Source: CAZFHA01 sp964518595
Lineage (GTDB): Bacteria > Bacillota > Clostridia > Saccharofermentanales > Saccharofermentanaceae
Assembly (NCBI GenBank): GCA_964518595.1
Contig: CAZFHA010000035.1
Span: forward strand, 1 to 15,482
DNA: 15,482 nucleotides
Reading direction: 5' to 3'
A model generated the notes under the pieces. It was not told the DNA's origin, made no database searches, and saw only the letters and a program-made list of their open reading frames with translations. Positions within the stretch are counted from its first letter, which is position 1, and every line of letters starts with the position of its first letter. This document shows positions 7,315 to 12,952 of the stretch, in pieces. A program made the position numbers and the translations under genes.

Positions 7315-8001
7315 TTGGATAAAAATCAACTTATACAAGGATTTAAAAACAAACTGATTGTATCATGCCAAGCTCTGCCTCACGAACCGCTTTTTGGGTC
7401 TGAGGTTATGGCCAAGATGGCCGTAGCGGCTGTGGCCGGAGGCGCCGTAGGTATACGTGCCAATACACCAACGGATATCATGGCCATAAAAAAAGCTGTA
7501 GATGTACCGGTGATTGGGCTTTATAAAGTAGAATATCCTGATTCAGATATCTATATAACTCCTACCCTGAAGGAAGTGGAAGCCTTGGTAGCAGCCGGAG
7601 CTGACTTGCTTGCTTTCGATTGCACTGATCGTCTGCGTCCGGGCGGTATGACCCGGGAAGCCTTTGTTCAGGAAGTGAAGAAAGCTTTTCCCCAGCTCAT
7701 TCTAATGGCGGATATCTCTACTGCTGAGGAGGCTAAGATGGCTCAAACATTAGGGGTGGATATAATTTCTACGACCCTGTCAGGGTATACGCCCTATAGC
7801 CTGCAACAGGAGAAACCGGATTTAACCTTGGTAAAAATGTTAGCCGAAGAATTAACTCTGCCAATCATTGCCGAGGGTCGCATTGCCAGCCCGGAGGAAA
7901 TGCGCCAAGCCTTTGATAGTGGTGCTTTTGCTGTCATTGTGGGAGGAGCCATTACCAGGCCTCTAGAAATAACCAAACGTTTTGTTCAAGCATTGCCATA
8001 G
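7315..8001 (+). CDS. nanE: N-acetylmannosamine-6-phosphate 2-epimerase
   Basis: This 228-residue TIM-barrel enzyme interconverts ManNAc-6-phosphate and GlcNAc-6-phosphate in the cytoplasm. The opening LIVSCQALPHEPL and the blocks GGAVGIRAN, IGLYK, FDCTDRLRPGG, STTLSGYT and AEGRI are characteristic of NanE. K71 in the IGLYK block and E187 in AEGRI correspond to the catalytic Lys and Glu known for the Clostridium enzyme. Length is normal for the family. Translation begins at TTG: a strong GAAGGTGA (7303-7310) sits just upstream, and no in-frame ATG exists near it. In most bacteria this gene goes with nanA and nanK for sialic acid use; here a probable kinase follows, but no lyase is present. Confidence 0.95.
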   Translation: MDKNQLIQGFKNKLIVSCQALPHEPLFGSEVMAKMAVAAVAGGAVGIRANTPTDIMAIKKAVDVPVIGLYKVEYPDSDIYITPTLKEVEALVAAGADLLAFDCTDRLRPGGMTREAFVQEVKKAFPQLILMADISTAEEAKMAQTLGVDIISTTLSGYTPYSLQQEKPDLTLVKMLAEELTLPIIAEGRIASPEEMRQAFDSGAFAVIVGGAITRPLEITKRFVQALP

Positions 8002-8010
8002 GAGACGAGT

Positions 8011-8901
8011 ATGTGTGTCTTAACTTTTGATATAGGGGGTACGAGTCTTCTTTGTGCTCTTTTCAATGACCAAGCAGAGATAATCTGGGAACAGACTTTC
8101 CCCAGTCCGGGGCAGTATGGTGGTGAAGCCGTTACTGCCGAGATCATCACCTTAGCGCAAGCGATTAAAAAAGATTACCCCTTTCAGAAAATTGCTATTG
8201 TCTCTGCCGGTCAAATTGACCCGCAAAAGGGACAGGTGGTTTTCGCTACCGATAATATTCCCGAATATAGTGGTTGCAAGCTGGCTGAAAAACTTCAAGG
8301 AGCTCTTCATTGCCCAGTTCTGGTAGAGAACGATGTTAATGGGGCAGCTCTAGGGGAATATTATTTTGGCGCAGCTAGAGGCGAAGACTATTTTTTGACT
8401 CTAACCTATGGCACGGGCATTGGTGGTGCAATTATTTATCAAGGGAAATTGCTCCATGGTAGAAATTTTGCCGCCGGAGAGTGGGGGCATATCGTTACTC
8501 ATGGTGGCGGACTGCCATGTACTTGTGGGGGGCAGGGCTGCTATGAGCAGTATGCCTCAACTAAAGCTCTGTTACGTGAGGCAGAAAAACTACTGGGAAC
8601 TACTGTGGACGGCACTACTTTATTCTCCGCTTACCAAAATAATCTTCAGATGGCGGCTCTTGTAGAACAATGGCTGGAAGAAATTACTTTCGGCTTGATT
8701 TCGCTTATTCATATATTTAATCCACCACTTTTGGTTCTGGGCGGCGGTGTAATGGAAACCCCCGATCTAACCCAAAGAATCGCGGATAAGGTTATGGGCA
8801 AAATCATGCCTTCCTATAGACCGGTCAGCATTGTTCCGGCCGCCTTGGGAAACAGAGCCGGTATTTATGGTGCCTATTATTTATCACTGCAGCAGGGCTA
8901 A
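8011..8901 (+). CDS. ROK-family sugar kinase, probable N-acetylmannosamine kinase
   Basis: This 296-residue ATP-dependent cytoplasmic kinase has the ROK layout. The phosphate loop DIGGT comes near the start, the catalytic Asp is D108 in the block ENDVNGAALGEY, and GTGIGG is next. The sugar-binding GEWGH follows (E157, H160), with a zinc site made by H160, C170, C172 and C177 (CTCGGQGC). All key residues are intact. Because nanE lies immediately upstream, with the AGGAG ribosome binding site overlapping the nanE stop, phosphorylation of ManNAc to ManNAc-6-P (the NanK role) is the best assignment. Glucokinase, mannokinase or GlcNAc kinase activity cannot be excluded from sequence, since ROK members differ in specificity by few residues. 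No N-terminal HTH is present, so it is a kinase and not a ROK repressor. Confidence 0.85.
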   Translation: MCVLTFDIGGTSLLCALFNDQAEIIWEQTFPSPGQYGGEAVTAEIITLAQAIKKDYPFQKIAIVSAGQIDPQKGQVVFATDNIPEYSGCKLAEKLQGALHCPVLVENDVNGAALGEYYFGAARGEDYFLTLTYGTGIGGAIIYQGKLLHGRNFAAGEWGHIVTHGGGLPCTCGGQGCYEQYASTKALLREAEKLLGTTVDGTTLFSAYQNNLQMAALVEQWLEEITFGLISLIHIFNPPLLVLGGGVMETPDLTQRIADKVMGKIMPSYRPVSIVPAALGNRAGIYGAYYLSLQQG

Positions 8902-8929
8902 ATCTATTCTAAAGGAGTCATAAATCTAT

Positions 8930-11900
8930 ATGCTATTTCGCAAGGAACGGGTTCAGGTTATTCTGGATTATATTGAAACGTTAGTTTTGGCACAGCGGCA
9001 AGAGCTTAGTACCCTTAGCTATAAACCGGGCTTGTTTTTAACCCCGGAAGCAGCAGAAGAGGAGACGACTCCTTGGGAAATTTTTTCCTGCCAGAATATG
9101 CACTGGTATGGCCCAGACCGTCACTATTGGTTTCGGGGTGAGCTAAAGGTTCCAAAAGAGTGGGCAAATCAGGAGCTTTGGCTTTGGGTTACTACGCAGA
9201 TTGACGAGTGGGATGATTCCCGTAATCCGCAATTCTTGTTATTTGTGGACGGAGAAGTTCGCCAAGGGCTGGATATGTATCACCGGGAAGCCAAACTATC
9301 CGCTGGGCTAAACTCCGGAGAAGAATTAGTTTTTGACTTGCAGGCCTATAGTGGTACTCGTCACCAAGAATTTGCTCTGCAGATCAAATTTGGCGTAGTA
9401 GACCAGGATTGGAAACAACTCTACTATGATATTAAAACCATCCTGCTGGCTTTGAACCGAATGGAGAGTAGTCTTAAGAGTAACTACGAAAAAATTTTAA
9501 ACCAAGCCATTAACCTACTAGCACTAGATCACCCGGATCAATTGGTAGTGAAAGCCTCTTTAGAGGACTGCCGGACGTTTTTACAGCGGGAATTATATCA
9601 ACGGTTCTCAGGACAAAGCGATTACCTTACCGCTTGTATCGGACATACCCACATTGATGTAGCCTGGTGGTGGACAGTAGAGCAGACCAAAGAGAAGGTT
9701 GCCCGGAGTTTTTCCACCGTCCTGCGGCTAATGAAGGAATATGACGACTACAAATTTATGTCTAGCCAGCCTCAGCTTTATCAATTTTTAAAAGAGCGTT
9801 ATCCTGAGCTATTCTGTGAGATAAAGGCTAGAGTTAGCGAAGGCCGTTGGGAGCCGGAAGGGGCTATGTGGGTTGAAGCTGACACAAATTTGCCGGATGG
9901 CGAGTCTTTAGTACGGCAATTTCTATGGGGGAAAGCTTTCTTTCAGCAAGAGTTTCAACGGGATAGCCAGATTCTTTGGCTGCCGGATGTCTTTGGCTAT
10001 AGTGCAGCGCTGCCGCAAGTAATGAAATTAGCCGGAGTAAAGTATTTCATGACCACCAAAATATCCTGGAATCAGTACAACCGGATGCCCAATGATTCTT
10101 TCTATTGGAAAGGCATTGATGGTTCAGAAATACTGACCCATTTTATTTCTACCGTGGAGCTTGGGGTGCAGAAGAGCGATATTTTCACTACCTATAATGG
10201 TATGCTTCATCCGGAAGCCCTGATGGGGGCTTGGGAACGCTATAGTAATAAGAGCCTCTTGCCGGAGATTTTGGTGGCCTATGGCTATGGCGATGGTGGC
10301 GGTGGACCTACCAGAGAAATGCTGGAAATTTCGGAGCGAATGAAGGTGGGACTAAAAGGTCTGCCCCAAGTGGAACAAAAATTTTCGGCTGATTTTTTTG
10401 CCGATCTGGAGCAGGGAATGGCGGTTGAAAAGGTAAGTTCATTGGCTGTACCTTATTGGGAAGGTGAATTATATTTGGAGTACCACCGGGGAACTTACAC
10501 TTCCAATGCCCGTATCAAAAAAGCGAATCGAAAGACAGAACTGCTATTGGGCGAAGCCGAACTTTTAGCCACAAAAGCCTGGCTAAAGGGTATGGATTAT
10601 CCTAAAGCCATTTTTGAAGAGCTTTGGAAACTTTTACTCTTACATCAATTTCATGATGTAATTACCGGTGTCTCTATTAAGGAAGTCTATGACAAAGCCT
10701 ACAAAGACTATGACTACATTCAGCAGAAGGTTCAAGAGATTAAGGTTAGGGCTTTGGACTGGCTTACTCTGGGAGAAGAGCCGTCGGTATATAGGGTATT
10801 TAATGGGACTAGCTTTAGGGGAAGCGGCTTAATGCCTTGGCCGGAAGACGCTGTAAATCAGGTCTTTTCGGGGCTTGAGTCATTGACCAGTCAGCTTTAT
10901 GAGGGCAAGAATTATGTTTGGCTTACAGATGTACCTGCTAAAGGTTTTGTAGCTCTGGAGAGGCAAGGAAATAAAGCCCTTTCTACGGAAAAATGTCCTT
11001 TTCAAATAAACGAAACTCGTCAGGGCTATGAAGTGGAAACACCTTTCTATTCTGTTGTTTTGGATCAGGCGGGAGGACTTCTGCGGCTCTGGGATAAAGA
11101 AGCTTGTCGGGAAATTTTAAAAGGACGGGGCAATGATCTACGGGTGTATGAAGACCGCCCGATGCACTATGATAATTGGAATATAGATGAATACTATCTT
11201 GAAAAATCTTGGGGATGGGACAGGGTTCTTGAGCCTCTCAAAATAACGGCTCAGGGAGACCTTTTTATTGAACTAACAGCTACAATTGCTTTTCGCCAGA
11301 ATACACTGGTACAAAAATGCCGCTTCTATCAATTTGACCGAACCATTACGTTTAAGACAGAGGTGGATTGGCAGACCAACCGACAACTTCTGCGAGTACT
11401 CTTTCCCTTAGATATTCACAGCAGTGAGGCAGTCTTTGATATTCAGTTTGGTAACGTAAGCCGAAAAACCCACAATAATACCAGCTGGGAACAGGCGCAA
11501 TTTGAAACTTGTGCTCATCGTTGGGCGGATATATCAGAACAGAACTATGGTGTGGCTTTGCTTAATGACTGTAAGTATGGCTACTCTGCCAAAGATGCGA
11601 CCTTAGGACTGTCCTTGATTAAATTAGGTACAGAGCCGGAGGCGAGCCTAGACCAAGGCAGGCATAGTTTTACCTATGCCTTATACCCCCATATCGGAGG
11701 ATGGAGAGCGGCAGAAGTTCCAAAGCACGCAGGCCTATTAAATCAGCCTCTTAATCTAATCAAGACCGGGAAAGACCTAGCTGAAGGTTCTTTCCTATCC
11801 TGTGGGCAGCGCAATATTATTATTGATGGGATAAAAGTTGCGGAGGATCAGAAGGGTGTAATTATACGGCTGCATGAAAATGAAAATTGTCGTACCCATA

Positions 11901-12052
11901 CAGAGCTGTCTTTGGATTTTGAGCCCAAAGCCTTTTATCTTTGTGATTTACTAGAAAACAGATTAGAGGAAATTCCGGCGAAAGGAAATTCTATCGCCCT
12001 TACTTTTAAACCCTATGAAATTATTAGCCTCTATTTAGAGGTAAAGGAGTAA
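8930..12052 (+). CDS. GH38 family alpha-mannosidase
   Basis: This 1040-residue glycoside hydrolase removes alpha-linked mannose with retention, using one zinc ion. An N-terminal beta domain (about 1-225) precedes the catalytic GH38N domain (about 230-500), a helical middle domain (about 505-590) and the C-terminal beta-sandwich region (about 690 to end). Zinc ligands are visible in GHTHID (H241, D243) and QFHD (H575). The nucleophile is D353 in LPDVFGY, which also binds zinc in characterised relatives. No signal peptide is present, so it acts on glycan brought in by the transporter. The layout resembles cytosolic Ams1-like bacterial enzymes. AAGGAG lies 12 bases before ATG 8930, a slightly long spacing, but no better in-frame start is seen. 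It is the last gene of the operon. Mannose is the expected product; ManNAc-containing substrates are possible but unproven. Confidence 0.95.
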   Translation: MLFRKERVQVILDYIETLVLAQRQELSTLSYKPGLFLTPEAAEEETTPWEIFSCQNMHWYGPDRHYWFRGELKVPKEWANQELWLWVTTQIDEWDDSRNPQFLLFVDGEVRQGLDMYHREAKLSAGLNSGEELVFDLQAYSGTRHQEFALQIKFGVVDQDWKQLYYDIKTILLALNRMESSLKSNYEKILNQAINLLALDHPDQLVVKASLEDCRTFLQRELYQRFSGQSDYLTACIGHTHIDVAWWWTVEQTKEKVARSFSTVLRLMKEYDDYKFMSSQPQLYQFLKERYPELFCEIKARVSEGRWEPEGAMWVEADTNLPDGESLVRQFLWGKAFFQQEFQRDSQILWLPDVFGYSAALPQVMKLAGVKYFMTTKISWNQYNRMPNDSFYWKGIDGSEILTHFISTVELGVQKSDIFTTYNGMLHPEALMGAWERYSNKSLLPEILVAYGYGDGGGGPTREMLEISERMKVGLKGLPQVEQKFSADFFADLEQGMAVEKVSSLAVPYWEGELYLEYHRGTYTSNARIKKANRKTELLLGEAELLATKAWLKGMDYPKAIFEELWKLLLLHQFHDVITGVSIKEVYDKAYKDYDYIQQKVQEIKVRALDWLTLGEEPSVYRVFNGTSFRGSGLMPWPEDAVNQVFSGLESLTSQLYEGKNYVWLTDVPAKGFVALERQGNKALSTEKCPFQINETRQGYEVETPFYSVVLDQAGGLLRLWDKEACREILKGRGNDLRVYEDRPMHYDNWNIDEYYLEKSWGWDRVLEPLKITAQGDLFIELTATIAFRQNTLVQKCRFYQFDRTITFKTEVDWQTNRQLLRVLFPLDIHSSEAVFDIQFGNVSRKTHNNTSWEQAQFETCAHRWADISEQNYGVALLNDCKYGYSAKDATLGLSLIKLGTEPEASLDQGRHSFTYALYPHIGGWRAAEVPKHAGLLNQPLNLIKTGKDLAEGSFLSCGQRNIIIDGIKVAEDQKGVIIRLHENENCRTHTELSLDFEPKAFYLCDLLENRLEEIPAKGNSIALTFKPYEIISLYLEVKE

Positions 12053-12074
12053 GAGTAGTAAATTTCTATCTATT

Positions 12075-12109
12075 AAAAAGACTTTGGCAGTTTTTGCCAA
12101 AGTCTTTTT
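12075..12109. terminator. Bidirectional intrinsic terminator
   Basis: AAAAAGACTTTGGCA (12075-12089) pairs perfectly with TGCCAAAGTCTTTTT (12095-12109) around the loop GTTTT, a 15-bp stem. The A-run at one end and T-run at the other supply a U-tract on both strands. It lies between the end of the mannosidase gene and the convergent end of the SAP-domain gene, so it should stop both transcripts. Confidence 0.93.
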
Positions 12110-12115
12110 ACATAC

Positions 12116-12655
12116 CTACATCTTGGGTCCATGATCCATGATTATTTGAGAATATTTATCCAGCAGTATCTCTCCCTTAGGGGTAATGCGATAACGCCTT
12201 AGGGTAAAGAGTGATGCTAGCTTTGCCTCTGCCAGATTCTGATTTACTCGCTCCAGCAGCTGGTTTTTTTTGCCCTGGACGGGTAAATTGGCTTGCAAGA
12301 GTAATTTTTTTAGACGTGGAATAGTAAGGCAGTCCAAGGATTCCTGAGCGCTGCAACGCTTAATATAGCCTTTATCTATTAGGGTCTGTATGGCCTCTTG
12401 GCTGTCTACACCATAGCGATATTCAAAATACTCCGGGATAATTGACTCCGTAGTAAAGTTATCAAAGTGAATCCGCCATAACATGACAATATGGCCGGGT
12501 AGTACTTCTTCCTCTAGACGCTTCATATTCTTCCTAGGCACAATTCCATAGGGAAAGGATTCTGGGCTCTCTGACCAGGCCTCAAGATCACGCTTAGGGG
12601 AGATGTAGGGTATTTCAGGATAATCTTTGTAGATGGGGGGCGTAATTTTATCCAT
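12116..12655 (-). CDS. Small SAP-domain protein, function unknown
   Basis: This 179-residue cytoplasmic protein has a helix-loop-helix SAP-like motif at about residues 108-141 (LTIPRLKKLLLQANLPVQGKKNQLLERV), a fold often used for DNA or RNA binding. The segment before it (EAIQTLIDKGYIKRC) and the C-terminal RYRITPKGEILLDKY resemble winged-helix elements. The N-terminus is rich in Pro, Tyr and acidic residues and has no recognisable domain. I chose the ATG at 12655 because AGGAGG (minus strand, 12661-12666) is five bases upstream. The earlier in-frame ATG at 12691 has no ribosome binding site. It is convergent with the sugar operon and divergent from the surface-protein gene, and so is probably unrelated to sugar use. 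A nucleic-acid-binding role is inference. Confidence 0.8.
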   Translation of the reverse strand: MDKITPPIYKDYPEIPYISPKRDLEAWSESPESFPYGIVPRKNMKRLEEEVLPGHIVMLWRIHFDNFTTESIIPEYFEYRYGVDSQEAIQTLIDKGYIKRCSAQESLDCLTIPRLKKLLLQANLPVQGKKNQLLERVNQNLAEAKLASLFTLRRYRITPKGEILLDKYSQIIMDHGPKM

Positions 12656-12700
12656 AGAAGCCTCCTGAGAATTTTTCTTAGTTTCTATCATAAACTTTGA

Positions 12701-12736
12701 TTGAGAGAAAGTCTATGGGAGAGTTGTTTCTCTTAA
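12701..12736. repeat. Inverted repeat upstream of the SAP-domain gene
   Basis: TTGAGAGAAA (12701-12710) and TTTCTCTTAA (12727-12736) are inverted copies matching at 9 of 10 positions, with 16 bases between. It falls in the leader region of the minus-strand SAP gene. It could be an operator or an mRNA hairpin; nothing else supports either role. Confidence 0.4.
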
Positions 12737-12753
12737 TCGGATATGTAGTAGAT

Positions 12754-12783
12754 TGTTTAAAGTTTGTTTAAATGTGTTTTAAA
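12754..12783. promoter_or_regulatory. Three phased TGTTTAAA repeats upstream of the surface-protein promoter
   Basis: TGTTTAAA occurs at 12754-12761 and 12765-12772, with TGTTTTAAA at 12775-12783. The starts are 11 and 10 bp apart, so the sites fall on one face of the helix, ending 12 bp before the -35 box. This looks like a binding array for a regulator or a curved upstream element. The same 8-mer appears at 211-218, upstream of the operon promoter. The repeats also lie between two divergent genes and could act on both. Confidence 0.5.
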
Positions 12784-12795
12784 TGTGAAGAATAA

Positions 12796-12824
12796 TTGAA
12801 ATAGAAGTGGAATTGGCGTATAAT
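12796..12824 (+). promoter_or_regulatory. Promoter of the surface-protein gene
   Basis: TTGAAA (12796-12801) and a perfect TATAAT (12819-12824) are exactly 17 bp apart. Transcription should start near 12831, giving a leader of about 120 bases. The leader is AT-rich with a weak CAAATT/AATTTG pairing (12852-12878). It ends in a very purine-rich GGGGAGGGG ribosome binding site at 12936-12944. I see no recognisable riboswitch in it. Confidence 0.8.
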
Positions 12825-12952
12825 TAGAGTGTATTTAATGGTTGATCTACGCAAATTCATAATTTTTTCATAAATTTGTCTTTGGAAAGAGTGGGTTAAG
12901 AGTTGATAGTATAGCCTACAAGTATTTTTTGATACGGGGAGGGGAAAGTAAA

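Noticed and set aside
12656..12691. Longer start for the SAP-domain protein
   Set aside because: No ribosome binding site precedes ATG 12691, while AGGAGG precedes the ATG at 12655.
12845..12930. Possible c-di-GMP riboswitch in the surface-protein leader (a GGAAAGAGTGGG stretch near 12883)
   Set aside because: Only this short segment resembles the GEMM core. The GCAAA-type motifs and paired helices of the known classes are absent or out of order.
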